DNA of 64,000 nucleotides from Artemisia argyi (Eukaryota; Streptophyta; Magnoliopsida; Asterales; Asteraceae). The position numbers and the translations under genes were made by a program. The DNA lies in the NCBI GenBank assembly GCA_030686995.1, contig CM060692.1, forward strand, positions 126,061,796-126,125,795, in the 5' to 3' direction. The notes below the pieces were generated by a model. The model saw nothing but the letters and a program-made list of their open reading frames with translations. It made no database searches and was not told the origin of the DNA. This document shows positions 11,233-23,847 of the stretch, piece after piece (positions within the stretch are counted from its first letter, which is position 1; each line of letters starts with the position of its first letter).

Positions 11233-11791
11233 TGTTAACACGAATATTTAACTTTTGGTCATTATTAAGTTCAAGGGTTAAATATGTCAAGTTACAATTC
11301 TTGGTTACAAGTTTGAGCTGAGTTTGAAGAATATAAAAGTTGAAGGGCCTTAGTGTAAATATGTGCTATATAAGCTCATATCTGCTTCTAGGGCTTCATT
11401 AGGTTGAATACGCAGTCATAATTTTCTCTCATTGTCTTTCATAGTCTATTATTGTTTCTGTGTTAGTGTGATATCATCTTTGATATCTGTTAGCTTGTAG
11501 TATTGTCTTGAGTGATCAATCTTTATTGATCAATTGTTGAGTGAAGAGTGTTTTGTAGTGAGGATTGATTGGAGCCCTTCTGAAGAGGATCAATCTTTGT
11601 CTTTGTATTTGTTTGATAAGCACCCGATTGGGGACTTATCTTCTTTAGCTATTAATAAGAGAATAAGCACCAATGTGTGGTTGGTTGGGTGTAACAGCTT
11701 GTTATTGTGTTTTCTTTACAATTTTACAAAAGTGTTATATGAATAAAAGAAATAACATAATTACAAAAAATTTATAGTTTTTGTGTTTTCA
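11233..11791 (+). repeat. Probable 3' LTR of Copia 1
   Basis: The segment starts TGTTAACACG just after the pol stop and a purine-rich AAGCTTAAGGGAAG, and appears to end with ...TTTTCA at 11791. It contains CTATATAAG (about 11366-11374), a TATA box, and AATAAA-like text at 11742. The partner LTR is outside the window, so both edges are estimates. Confidence 0.55.
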
Positions 11792-12643
11792 ACGTACGAA
11801 TTAACAACTTACAAATACATAACTTTTTCCAAGCATATTCTAAAACTAGCAGGTCCACTGGACAGGCTTTGGATTTAGTACTATAAATGACCAAGTAGAA
11901 TGTAACTGGTATGTCGTCCAATTGAATGAACAAGTAGAATGTAACTGGTATGTCAATTCATAACTTAACGATCTTCTGAAGCAACTATCACAGGCCACAT
12001 AATCACCCATGCATGTGGTTAATTAGCGCGGAAACCCGTCAATGTATTAGAGAATATTCATACAACCAAGTGTGGTTTTATTTAACACGCTTTGATGCAC
12101 TTGATGTGAGGAAGACGTACGTCTCTTATAGTAACGACGTGAAGTTATTTGTCGTATCATAACATGGTACAATTCCATCAACTTAGTAGTCTATTTAAGC
12201 CTTTGTTTTTTGAGTTAGATAAATGGTACTGTCAAGAATATGGACCGAGTTCTCTTGACCCCAATCATTGATATATGTTATTCGTTTCGTTCAACGCTCT
12301 TGCTTACAAAATACATACATTAAGATTAGTAATGTAACCAAAACCATGTGATTTTCTGCATCTTTCTTATAGGAATATATAATATATTATCTGTTTGTCT
12401 TTGGTCTATCTTCTGAAAATGGCCCCATGCAATGCGAATGGCAAGAGTTGGATCTTGTTACAATTAATACAAATAAAGGAAAACGATTATTTTGAGTAGT
12501 TAAAATAATCATGTTTCAAAATTTATATTGAACCTGAGAGCTTTATTTTGTCTACGTGATAAAATTTAACCATCATATCAACCAGCTGAAGTCAAAATTA
12601 AATTAGATTTTGATCAACATTTGTTAAAACTCGTCTTGGAAAA

Positions 12644-12705
<62 letters not shown>

Positions 12706-13211
12706 TGAGAGTTATTTTTGAAAGTTTACTGGTTAATTTTAAAATTTAATTAAATGGTCTTAAATGTAAGATTATTATTTTCCATAATTGAATTAAGCGT
12801 AAAATTAAAATAAATTTTAGTTAACTAGCAAGGAATCGCACATTATAACAGCGGGTACCGTTTATTAACTTTATCAATGACAAAGCTATCTTGTTTAAGT
12901 AATATCAAACTAATTTATATAAAAACTGTAATTTAGCCTCGCGATGCTGGCTCAATATAAAAACGATGGTCAGGTAATATTATGAATTTACGAGGTCAAA
13001 GCGGTTAACAGTGACTTTACAGTCGCAAATAAATTGAAAAATGTTATTTCAGTATATTTATACTATATATGACATAATATTGCTTAAAGGATGATAAGCT
13101 AGGATAGAGGGTTAAGCGTATTAAACAAATATTACTAATCACTAATCAAATGGGCCGACAGACATAATATATGGGCTATGATAAAATATTATTCGGCTCG
13201 ACCCGAAACAC
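11792..13211. other. Intergenic, AT-rich
   Basis: I see no coding sequence here. The region holds a short tandem duplication (11892-11915 repeated at 11931-11954, period 39 bp), an (AT)n microsatellite at 12648-12703, and otherwise unique-looking AT-rich DNA up to the TSD at 13212. Confidence 0.6.
12648..12703. repeat. (AT)n microsatellite
   Basis: An uninterrupted TA dinucleotide run of about 56 bp. Confidence 0.98.
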
Positions 13212-13216
13212 TAAAC
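13212..13216. repeat. Target-site duplication TAAAC (left copy)
   Basis: TAAAC precedes the LTR that opens TGTCACACCC at 13217. The matching copy is at 31366-31370, directly after the other LTR's ...TTGTGACA. Confidence 0.93.
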
Positions 13217-16200
13217 TGTCACACCCCTAAAATACCTGTATGGCAGCGGAATGAAATACCTGGGGTTGACTGTCATAGCATCACAGTTACAGTTACATTG
13301 AACGACCTAAAGTGTCGTTTGAAAAATACGTCGTTTGATCCTTAAAAACATTCAGAGTTTACAGAACATAGGTCCCAAAAGATGTTGCCAATTTAGGTAA
13401 AATAAGTTCAACAAGATCAAACGTTTCATAAGTGCAGAAATATATGGTGAGACGCGTCGACTCCGCGACTCCATGAAGGTCCAAATGTATGCAGCATGAA
13501 CTACCTTAATAACCTGAAAATACATCGCTAAAACGGTCAATATAAAGTTGGTGAATTCCATAGAATTATAAGTTAAAATGAATGTACAATTGCCATCAGT
13601 AGAAAGTAAGGTGACTTGATGTCAAAATGAAGTTACATTGACTCTTAAGCTCATAACCCCCAAGCTAGACATAATAAAAATTTCGCCCCAAATGAGTGGT
13701 TACCAGCCACTCTAATAATGTTAGACATGAAATGCATTCGTAATTCCATTGGAGCAACCCAAACACGAATGGAGGAGTCACCCTCAATAGATCTATTCAC
13801 TCATTCCCGCTTAAAGGCAAATTAACGGTCCATGATAATATAAAGGGGACTTAATGTGGTATGACAGCAACTTAAGCAATGTATGAAAATTTAGCTACTT
13901 TGGCATGTACAAAAATAAGTGATGCAATGTATTCTCTCCCGTTGGATTTGAAATCAAAATATTGAAATGAAAACAGGGCTATGAAAACTCACTTGAAGTG
14001 ATTATACTATGACGTGAAATGATAGGGACAACAAGGAACGAAATCAACCGCAACCTATGATGAATGATAATGATCTAATTTAGATCATGAAATGATGAAA
14101 TGAATATACATGCACATGATACCTATACCACTCATAACTTGAAAATACTTGTTATTGTCAAAGTAATATGTTTTTCCATAACTTGGGAAAAATAAGTCTA
14201 ACTAGACTTATAAAACTAGTCGTAATATATATATCGTATATATAAATGTTAGTTTTGAATTCCTTGCCTTGAAAACCTTGAAATAACGTTAAATAGTCGT
14301 ATAAATAAGCTTGTAATAATAAGTACATCGATGGTTAAGAATTTGGCACTTTGGTAGTATTTCTAGAAAATCTAGGATTTAGTACGTAGAAGTATTATTA
14401 TTTCTATTAGTGACAAAATGGTCTCGCAGAACTAAACGCGAAATAGTGAATATTAAGAGTTAGGAATGAAGCTCAGTAGTTTTAGGAAGATTTTCACCTT
14501 ATCTAAAAAGTCATTGAACTGAAGTTTGTCCATACGGGTCTCGATTATAAAGAGAAATAGCGAAGTGAGGTATTTGGGCTGTTTTGGCAGATTCTGGGCA
14601 GTTTTTGAGAAAGTTTAGAAGACCATAAGTTATTCGTTATAAATACTTTTGACAAACGGCTAGATGTTTTGAAAACTAGGCTGTGTGAACTAACTTTTTG
14701 TCATTGATGTAAATTTTCCAGAAATGAGTTTATCAATGAGTAAATTGGCTCTCAACCTGGTCACTTGGTGAAATGGTTAATACTTGAAAATTGTTCAAGT
14801 GTTTTGCTGAAGCAAAAATATTAAAATCGTCTAAGTTCAAACGCTTGTATCTTTTTCGTTATAAGCTCGTTTTCTACGTTCTTTATATCCCTGGAATCAT
14901 ATTGACATATACTAATATATTTTTGATAGTTTGGTTCCTCTAGGTTACGTCTAAAGCCTCGATTTTACCCATAAAAATCGTGTGACAGCTTACTATTTTT
15001 AGAAAATAATAGTTTTCATCGTTAAACTTGCAAAAATCATATCTTCTTCGTTATAAACCCGTTTTAATCCGTTCTTTCGCCCACGGCTTCGTTTTTGAAA
15101 GTATTTACTAAATCTCTAGCCCAAAGTTACCCGGAAACCCCTGAGTTTTCTGGATTTGACGATTCGGGACAGTAGGTATATATATATGTTTAAAAATCAA
15201 TTATAGGGTTTCAAACTAGTTTCTAATCCACCCAAATCACTTCCAATCACCAAAAATCTAGTCTATTCCTACCATACACCTTCTTAAAGTGTCATGGGTT
15301 CTTAAACATCATCAATCAAGTAGATCTAACAAGGGTTTCCATTTCTAGAGTTTATATATATATGTATAAATGAGTGGTATAACTAGCATATGCATGTAGA
15401 TCTTGTATGGAAATCATATAATCATGAAAATAACTTGAAGAAATTATGAAAAAGAGTTTGACAACTTACTTTGAAAGATTAGTGAGCTTTGGAGATGAAA
15501 ACTTATAAAACCTTGAGTTTTTATTTCAAAACCCTAACAAGGATTATCAAATGAGCTAGAATATATCTTGATCTTGAAAAATTAATGGATTTTGGTCTTG
15601 GTTTGATCTTGGGTCGTGGGTTTGGATGAGGAGAGGAAGAAAAATGCATTTTTGCTTGTTAAATGTTAAGGCTTGGTGTTTTTAGATAAATATCTAGAGG
15701 TTAATGGCATAATGGTAATTATTGTTTAATTTGAAGTAACCATGTGATTAGTAGCTAGGAGGGGGGCGGCACATGTGACTAAGGAATGAGTATTAGGGAA
15801 GCTTGGTAGTATTAGTTGTTTTGTGTATCCGTTAGGCGTTATCGGGTATCGAGTTAACTAAAAATAAATCGTGACGACTTAAAATAAAATATGACGACGT
15901 TAATCGGGACATAATTAAGTCATAAAAGTTGTGAAAATATATTGGGTACAAGTATTGAGAGTTTTGGATAACTATCGTTTACTTTCCACGAAAACCGTCG
16001 TAATTATATTAAACTTACGATATAAATTAATTAAGTTTTCAAAATACCGGGTAAATGAATTTTATAATTTTTGTGATGTTGTAAGGAGTTTAAAAATATA
16101 TCGGGACCATTGTGGAAATTTTTAGATACGTTAGTTATATTTATTAATCGCGTGCTAGCATTTATTTAAAAATAAATATACGTAAAACGTTAAATGTACC

Positions 16201-16561
16201 AGAAATATTAACTTGAATATCCTACGAGTGGTATAGTATGCAAATGCTATTATGATGATATGTAGACTATCTCTAGTCCGTATGAAATGTCCCTATTGAA
16301 AATGCATGAATTCGCATCTGAACCAATTCGGTTACGCGAATTTAAATACCCGTAAACTAAATTTACGATGAAATGAGTAATGCACGTAAATAGTGAAATT
16401 TCTTCCGGAAATGAATGGTGTTATGTGAATAGTAAAATTTTCAAAAGTTCTCAGAATATCAAACTGACTCTGAAAACGATGAATAGTAATCGGTGAATAG
16501 TAACTGATGAATAGTAAATTGTCGAAGTTTGGAAAATGACATGAAATTATGAGTTGTGACA
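13217..16561 (-). repeat. LTR (3' LTR) of Tekay-like element
   Basis: 3345 bp, starting TGTCACACCC and ending TTGTGACA. It is very similar throughout to 19697-19934 plus 28208-31365 and more distantly related to the solo LTR 40729-44210. A cluster of TGAATAGTR words lies near its right end. Small ORFs inside (for example 13352-13561 and 15931-16125) are non-coding; the latter recurs at 30733 only because the LTRs match. Confidence 0.92.
16387..16520 (-). promoter_or_regulatory. ACTATTCA repeat cluster in U3
   Basis: GAATAGT or close variants occur at about 16387, 16434, 16482, 16495 and 16510. On the minus strand these read ACTATTCA(C/T) and fall within the first 180 nt of the LTR, in U3. 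All related LTRs in the window keep the cluster (near 31190-31325, 44030-44160 and 63375-63520). A role as transcriptional elements is inferred from position and conservation only. Confidence 0.4.
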
Positions 16562-16589
16562 GTCTTCCCCTCTAAAAGGAACTTCATCC

Positions 16590-16720
16590 CGAAGTTCAGT
16601 TTGTGTTAGTCTCTGAAGTGGTATTAGTGAAAAGGTGATAATATTTGAGAATTCCAGCGAACTTTCACGATAGGAATTCGACTCTGCTCCAACCGTTCGA
16701 CCTAATAGTCCATGATTTCT
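16590..16720 (-). pseudogene. Pol C-terminal remnant of Tekay-like element
   Basis: In one minus-strand frame the segment reads as a degraded copy of the pol end seen at 63598: '[13 protein letters not shown]' is preserved at about 16660-16700, preceded by a remnant of 'MDREV' and followed by 'TSETNTN' near 16600. The '[12 protein letters not shown]' stretch between them is lost. Frame breaks surround it. Confidence 0.7.
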
Positions 16721-18003
16721 ATTGGTTCTCTTACCAGGTTTACATTTGTCCTTGGGTTGGATTCCTTTCCAAATGGGATTATGAGTGACTAATCTGTAAG
16801 TCATTTCTTGAGATTTGAAATTTGTGAAACATGTTTGTGTAATCCGACTGTTCTCTAACAAGGCTCAAGTCTGACGGCCACTAGGCCTACTCTGTCTGAC
16901 ATATTAAATGAAATTTGTGAAACATGTTTGGTATCCTGATATTTCCTTTCAAGTAACATGAAAATTGTTTCACGTAATAATAGTAAATACTTGGTGTAAT
17001 GACAGAAAATCAATTTATAGAATGGTAACAAAATAGCATACTTTAGAAATTCTATAAAACAATTTCCCCATAGGGTAGTAAAATAGCTTGAAACAAAATT
17101 CGTTGAATGGTGTATTGGATACGTAGGTGAATCTTATGGAATGGTAATAGTCTACTAATCCACTTATTTAAAGAATGTAAATATCTTAGTTCATAACAGG
17201 GCAGTGGTTTATGATTATGAAGTGGTCGAGAATATGGTAGTGATATTGAGAGCGTGAAGGATGAACATGTCTTTAAGGCATCTATAGTCAACTGAAGATG
17301 ATAGTCTATGTGTCAAAGGATATAGGGCAGAAATTGGTGCCAATGATTTGAAGTATTTGAGAATTTATACTAGGTAAAGCTCACAGGTTCAAATGCTTAA
17401 TCCCTCTACGCATGACTAAAACGTATAAAGAATGAAAATTGTTGTACGGGTGGTCTGAGTCAAGTAGGTACCACATCGTATGATGTTTGATTTTCCGTGA
17501 ATGCAAGATAAATGCCTTATGATTAGGTGAAACTTCTCGATGTCCTTTCATGAAAATGAGGTCTTGTACCAAGGTGACTAAGCTATATCGATCTCCGAAA
17601 AGACTATAAATTTTGTTGAGTAATTGTACCTTGATCTTTTAATCCAACGAGCTCATACTAGCGTGAGGGTCTTATAATATGGAATGAACGAAAAAGTCGT
17701 AATTTGAAGTAGTGGTGGTAAGGCATGGTGTATCAATATTGGCAATCTTTGGTAGAGGGGTTTCTTTCGCATCTAAGGTCAAATAGTAAGTGGGTATAGT
17801 GGTTGCTTTCGAGATTCGTTCATGAGTTATGCGTGTTCCTTCTTGGAGATATAGTTTCTAAAATTAACAACATTTATTTGAGTGAAACATTGTGAAATTT
17901 GGTCATAAATGTATTTTGGAGTGACTTTATTTGAAGTTTGTAATGAATATAGTTATGTAAAAGATGTAACTACGAAATATTTTGTATTTTGATAAAAACG
18001 ATA

Positions 18004-18207
<204 letters not shown>

Positions 18208-19426
18208 CTTTGGAAAAAAGGGAATTCAACAAGATTGTTGCTTAAACAAAAATGAGTTTTAGTCCAACCATTGAAAATCAATAATTTGTCGTACTTCGTA
18301 AGGTTTGCAAGAAATCTTTCTATTTGTACAAAAATTTTATTTGGCTTTGACTTACTTGATTTGTTATTATCTCCGAAACACGAAAACTAGGGTAGTCACT
18401 TTTATCTTGGTCAACATGACCATTTAATTGTAAAGACACCTTCGTCTTTATTAATCTTATTGTCTTACTCGCATCTTCCTAAAGTTGTAATTATATGTCA
18501 AATCTACTAATGTGACCACATTGGTCGGTGGAGTGTTACTAGAGCGACTAATGATGTAATTATCGACTTAGAATGTGGTGTAATCAAACTTGATAATGAA
18601 GGGAGAGTTGTGATGAGTTCCATTATGATGGTATAATACCGTTCAAAGCATCTTGTTGGTCTATTGTGTTATGGAGGTATGAGTCGATCATATCTAAGAT
18701 AATATAGAGTCCTTGTGATAGATGCCACCCTTGGGCGATTTGTTGCAATTCTTATTGTGTTTGTGAGACTTGTGGTATTATTCAGAGTGTATCGTCCAAA
18801 CTCTCATGGGTAATCTCAAATAATTAGAGATCATCGTCTAACGATGAAGAGTAGTAGGTTGTCAAGCGGTAGAGGTTCTCAAACTCTCATCAACCTCAAA
18901 CCTATAAGGTGGTGTAACGTGTGGTAGATGGTAATGGTATGTCAAATAGTGGTTGCTTCTTAAGCGGCCTGTCATATATGGGTGTAGGGTCTCTGAGATG
19001 TAATGGTGATAATAGTGAATGGAATACTACCCTCTTTCGCGCTATCTCGTGACATCTAAGAGGTAAAACTGAAGTACGCACTATGGGACGACCAATAGTG
19101 AAATAAGTAGCTGACGGTGGTGGTAGTACCTGAGTAGTAAGCGCCCTACTAGTGAAGGAAGGAAAACATACTATCTCCCTTGCAATAAGCATCCTAATAG
19201 GTCCAATAAGATTAAGTCTGAATACTCTACCAAACGACATTCTATGTATGGGCTGAATAATAGGAAAACCGCGTTCCTATAATAAATCAATGGTGCTAAT
19301 GGTGGTGTAAGTGCAACTGGTGGTACAATGGTAGTGGAAGATGACAAGGCATCTTTAATGTCGGAATTCGGTAGAAGGATGACAGGGTGAAAATCTGAAG
19401 ACATGTCACTTGTGAACCAGGTCAAT

Positions 19427-19541
<115 letters not shown>

Positions 19542-19680
19542 TATGGGTATAAATAGCTTGCATCGTGTGTGCATGAAACGACATGTGTAATAAATATGCA
19601 CTTATGATGAAATAATGAGATGCTATGATGATGAGGTTATAGTCTAGGGGCCAAGATACATCCTAGTTCGCTATAACCTT

Positions 19681-19694
19681 AGCTCTGATGCCAA
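19681..19694 (-). other. Primer binding site (initiator tRNA-Met type)
   Basis: On the minus strand TTGGCATCAGAGCT lies 2 nt inside the LTR that starts at 19697. It differs at one base from the standard plant TGGTATCAGAGC site. Confidence 0.8.
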
Positions 19695-19929
19695 TCTGTC
19701 ACACCCCCAAAATACCTGTATGGCAGCGGAATGGAATACCTGGGGGTGACTGTCATAGCATCACAGTTACAGTTACATTGAACGACCTAAAGTGTCGTTT
19801 GAAACATACGTCGTTTGATCATTAAAAACATTCAGAGTTTACAGAACATAGGTCCCAAAAGATGTTGCCAATTTAGGTAAAATAAGTTCAACAAGATCAA
19901 ACGTTTCATAAGTGCAGAAATATATGGTG

Positions 19930-19934
19930 AGACG
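19930..19934. repeat. Target-site duplication AGACG (left copy)
   Basis: AGACG before the LTR start at 19935 and again at 28203-28207 after the second LTR. The uninterrupted LTR at 13453-13460 has a single AGACG at the same place. Confidence 0.95.
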
Positions 19935-21344
19935 TGATGCGTAGGGATTGCACCAGGCTTTACCTCTCGAGGGATCTCGAGACGCTTACAAACCCCACCA
20001 GGCAGTGTACCTGATCGTTGTAGTATAGTATAGTGACAAGTACCGGGGGATTGATCGTTCAGCTAGGAATAGTGTCGCTAGGATTAGAAAACCTAAATAT
20101 TAGTTCTAGTGATGAAGGATGAATATTTTTGTATTTTTATATTTTTTAGAAAGCAAGTAAAAATCTCGGGTTTGAAGGATTTGGGCGGAATTAGTTGCTA
20201 GTCAACTAACCCAATACTAAAGATGCAATCAAAATAAAATACTAGAAATGAAAATAAACTAAATTAAACTAAGGTTGTGAGCAATAAGTGGAGAAATTGT
20301 GTTTACTTAGATTTCACTACTCCCTAGATATCTTTTACACGTTAATTACTTGTTATAGTTGCGTGGATGACGGATTGTATTCCTTAATACCATTCATGGG
20401 GTGGCGCACTTAATTCCCCAATCCTATGAGTGCCTACTTCACTCCTATGTCGAGCCGGCTAAGAAGCTCCTAACATGGGATCATTAGAATTTACTCATGC
20501 ATTAAATACAACCAATAAAACCTAGTGCACGTCAGTTCATGTTTCCTAAGACGTTCAAGCATGTTACCATTTGGAGATCTGCCAGTTTTCTTAAGCCTAA
20601 CATCGAAATCATTCATCCAATACAACCATAAACAAGTAATCAACACATAATCAACATCTAGGTTTCATTAGATCTAAGCAAACACAAGATAGATCTAGCC
20701 TAGCATGGTGGAATTAAGACAAGCACAAGATATAGACAACCAACACATAGACATATTGATTGAATTAGAAGAACACTTACCTCAATTACACATGAAAGGG
20801 TTCAAGGGCTGAAAACCCTTGAAAAACCTGTAAAATTCGTAATAGGTTCGGCCTTAGGGTTTCTCCAAACTTCTCTTTTTTTATGAATGAAAATTAGAAA
20901 ACTATATATAGAAAACTGAGGCTGACGGCGTCAAGACCAAATAGGTGACGCCGTCATCTCGCCGCCAAAATACTTCTCGGACTGCCTTAATCTTCATCTG
21001 ACGCCGTCATGTGTTAGGGTCTTCCAGGCCGTCACGTGTTTTACTCTTGACGCTCTACTTGTGACGCCTTCACGTTTGCACTGGGTCGTCATGCAATTTA
21101 CTCTTGACGCCGTCAGGGTGATGCTCTTGACGCCGTCACCTACTGTTCCCAGCAAGGAAAATTAAGACTTTGGCATTTTCTTCACTTTTATGCTCCAAAA
21201 ACGTTCGAATTGCTTCCTTTTCCAGATTTCTCTCCCAAAGTACCTAAAATCACAAAAGGAACGATTTAGGGCAATATTTGATCAAATAAATTCAATTACA
21301 GGCTTAAATGACCCCCTAAAAGTGGTTCATTTTTCGCCTCATCA
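19935..21344 (-). repeat. LTR (3' LTR) of Athila-like element 2
   Basis: 1410 bp, TGATGCG...CATCA. TATA-like TATATATA at 20903-20910 (minus) lies beside a palindrome array at 20923-21138. Confidence 0.93.
20923..21138 (-). promoter_or_regulatory. TGACG palindrome array in U3 of LTR
   Basis: Seven or so TGACG-based near-palindromes in 216 bp, including perfect TGACGGCGTCA (20923-20933), TGACGCCGTCA near 20947, 20999 and 21107, and 21128-21138. The array ends about 13 bp upstream of the TATA-like sequence on the minus strand. Confidence 0.6.
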
Positions 21345-21384
21345 TATACCCTTACACTTGAGATTTGCTTGTCCTCAAGCAAAT
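21345..21384 (-). other. Polypurine tract and hairpin beside 3' LTR
   Basis: Minus strand: a 9-bp hairpin (stems 21363-21371 and 21376-21384, AGGA loop), then CTCAAGTGTAAGGGTATA up to the LTR. Identical in stem and loop to 3752-3773. Confidence 0.7.
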
Positions 21385-21947
21385 GCGCTTTTATTCTAAT
21401 CAAAATACAAGTTAGGGGTCATTTAACACTAATATAAAAGTAATTACAACAAATAATCGTTCCACTAAAGACCAAAGACAAGCACGGAGGTCATATACTA
21501 GCACCTCACAAATAGTGTTTAGATACCCACATCTCTCGGGTGTAATAAAGTATAAATTACAATATGAAAACGGAAGATATCTCTCACTACCTGTCATAGA
21601 AAAATAGATTACCATAGGCTTGGGAAAGGATCAAACCTCCACCACATGGCATAAGCACCTAGGATAAACTATCAAAGAGGTCTTTTAAAGGGTTGTAACG
21701 TTAGGTGTAGGGATATGAAATACACGGTTTTGTTGGATAAAGGAAGTTTTTACTGGTGGCGAGTTAACAATCTTGGTTAATTACATGTACAATATGGCGT
21801 TGCTAAGCCAAGACTAGACTCGACTTACGGTAATAAATGAAAAATAACAAAAACATAAAATAAACATAGAATGAAACGGGATGGTAGTCCGTATGTTTTT
21901 TTCTCTTTTCTTTTTCTATTTTTTTTTTTCATTTTCTTGATTTTTCG

Positions 21948-21994
<47 letters not shown>

Positions 21995-23847
21995 ATACAC
22001 TCTTACCCTACCATCCAAAACAATACATCATAGGGAATAAAAATTCCCCTTGCACTTGAATTTTTACATAATTTACAATGAACTAAACTAATGACTCGAA
22101 TTAAGAAAATCAAAACACTTGGAGTACTTTTAAGATTAACGTACATATGGGGGTAATATATGATGTTCTTCCCCATTACTCCATAAAATAAGTACTTTAC
22201 CCATGAGTCCCAATCGTCCCAAAACAATATGTACAAGGATATGACTCGACTTAGCAACCATGTAATCAATTAGATAGTTAACTTAGGGTTTAACAAATAA
22301 CAATAATGCACTAAAAATGAGCGCATACACGGAAGGCTAAGGCGATTTGGGTGTACATTTAAGTGGGGTGTAACAAATTCTTCCTTTAAGTAAGATGCTT
22401 AAAGTTAGAAACGAAAAGATAGGCTTTGAGGGGTGTACTAGGGGTTTCGTGTACTAAAAATGAGTACAACGCTAAGGTGTGGGAAAAAAAATAGTTGACT
22501 TAACTAGCCAAGTAATATGACTTAAATGGTCAAGTAATTATGATACGGGTTTAACACAAGGGTGATCCTAATGCCTCTTATCATGTAGTAAATCCTACCA
22601 CACGAATGTAGTCTCACTAGCGGTCTCGGGATGCATCACTAACGCAAGTTCTAGAATCTAAATGCTACCGGTACACTCATAAGCACTAAAAGTAAATGCT
22701 TTTCCTATCAAATCTAAAGGCGAACCTCACATATTTGGGTGGAAATTTTTTTTGAAAGTACGGTTATGTGCTAGTAATACAATCTCCTATCCATGAGACG
22801 CTTGCTATGGCTAAAGTTTCACTCCTAAATGTTGTAAAAAATTTTAAATTTGGCGCTAAAATTGCACTAACAAGTATTTCTCATAGTTTTATTACACATC
22901 TACCATTAAACAAAACAAACTCAAGCGAAAGTGTACATGTAAGGTATCATCATTTTACCCTCCCCTTACACTTAGGATGGACATTGTCCCCAATGTTCAA
23001 GTAAAGAATGTAAAAGTTAAATAAGTAAAACAAATGAAATCAAATACTCCCCTAATTCGCTCGGTATGGATAATAAGGTGGCCAGGTTAAATCTTCCTCC
23101 AAGAAAATGAACAATCAAAGCTTCCCTTCCAGAAAAATAAATCATCTTCTTGTCATACATAACCTGTAAATCCTGAGAAAACAAACAAAGCAACCTCGCA
23201 TAAAATCGGCGGCAATCTATATAAGTTACTAAATCCTAGAAAACAAAGTAAGATATAATGCTTGTGGAATGAAGTTTGCAGATTTCCTGGAGATTATAAA
23301 ACTTAATAATTCACAAAAACTTTAAAACTCCGTTAGAAAAACAAAATCGGTAAAATTTCCAGGATTTTACACGTGACGCCGTCAAGAGTAATCTCGTGAC
23401 GCCGTCAGAAGTGACCTGCAGAAATTCTTATGTTAAGTTTCCGGAAAATTTCTGGAAAAACTTGGTCCTACTTCCTGGAAAATCCTGCAAAACTTCATTA
23501 TGACTCAATACAAGCATTTGACTCTAACAAATACGAATATACATGTTCACTTAATATTGTGGAAAATCATGATCGGTTTGTTTCTTAAAAACATATTTGG
23601 GGTTTCCCCTTACACTTATCTTTTGCAAAAATACTTTTAGGTGAAGTTAAGACTAGGCCAAAACAACAAAGTAAAGTATTTCCACTATTTAATTGAGAAA
23701 CATGATCTACCAACAATAAAAATAAAGCATGCATACGGAAGCAAATAACAAACAAACAAAATAAAATCACACAAAGCATGGGTTGCCTCCCAAGAAGCGC
23801 TTTTCTTTATTTACGAGTCTTGTAGCTAGACTCAAGGTCATGGGTTA
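21385..23847 (-). other. Internal noncoding region of Athila-like element 2
   Basis: About 2.5 kb downstream of the coding frame, without recognisable genes. It contains a long poly-T run (about 21951-21992) and purine-tract-like words at 22044-22059, 22961-22974 and 23605-23618; the second is followed by a hairpin (22981-22996). Two TGACGCCGTCA palindromes also occur at about 23374-23408, outside the LTR. Confidence 0.6.
22961..22996 (-). other. Internal purine-tract-like hairpin module
   Basis: TCCCCTTACACTTA (22961-22974) is followed by stem ACATTG (22981-22986), loop TCCC, and stem CAATGT (22991-22996). It is internal, 1.6 kb from the LTR, and has a homologue at 5142-5193. Confidence 0.55.

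Larger units (their letters stand above)
974..11791 (+). mobile_element. Ty1/Copia retrotransposon 1, decayed and interrupted
   Basis: Gag, zinc knuckle, pre-integrase, integrase, RT and RNase H remnants follow each other in Copia order on the plus strand, ending in a 3' LTR at 11233-11791. The 5' LTR and the first part of gag are missing, replaced at 973/974 by a gypsy LTR. A minus-strand Athila-like element interrupts the coding sequence at 2286-8481. Stop codons and frame changes run throughout, so the element is dead. The protease region is deleted. Confidence 0.9.

Noticed and set aside
15931..16125. 64-aa ORF repeated at 30733-30927 as a possible conserved small gene
   Set aside because: Its conservation is explained by the two copies being halves of one LTR pair; it is absent from the solo LTR in the same form.
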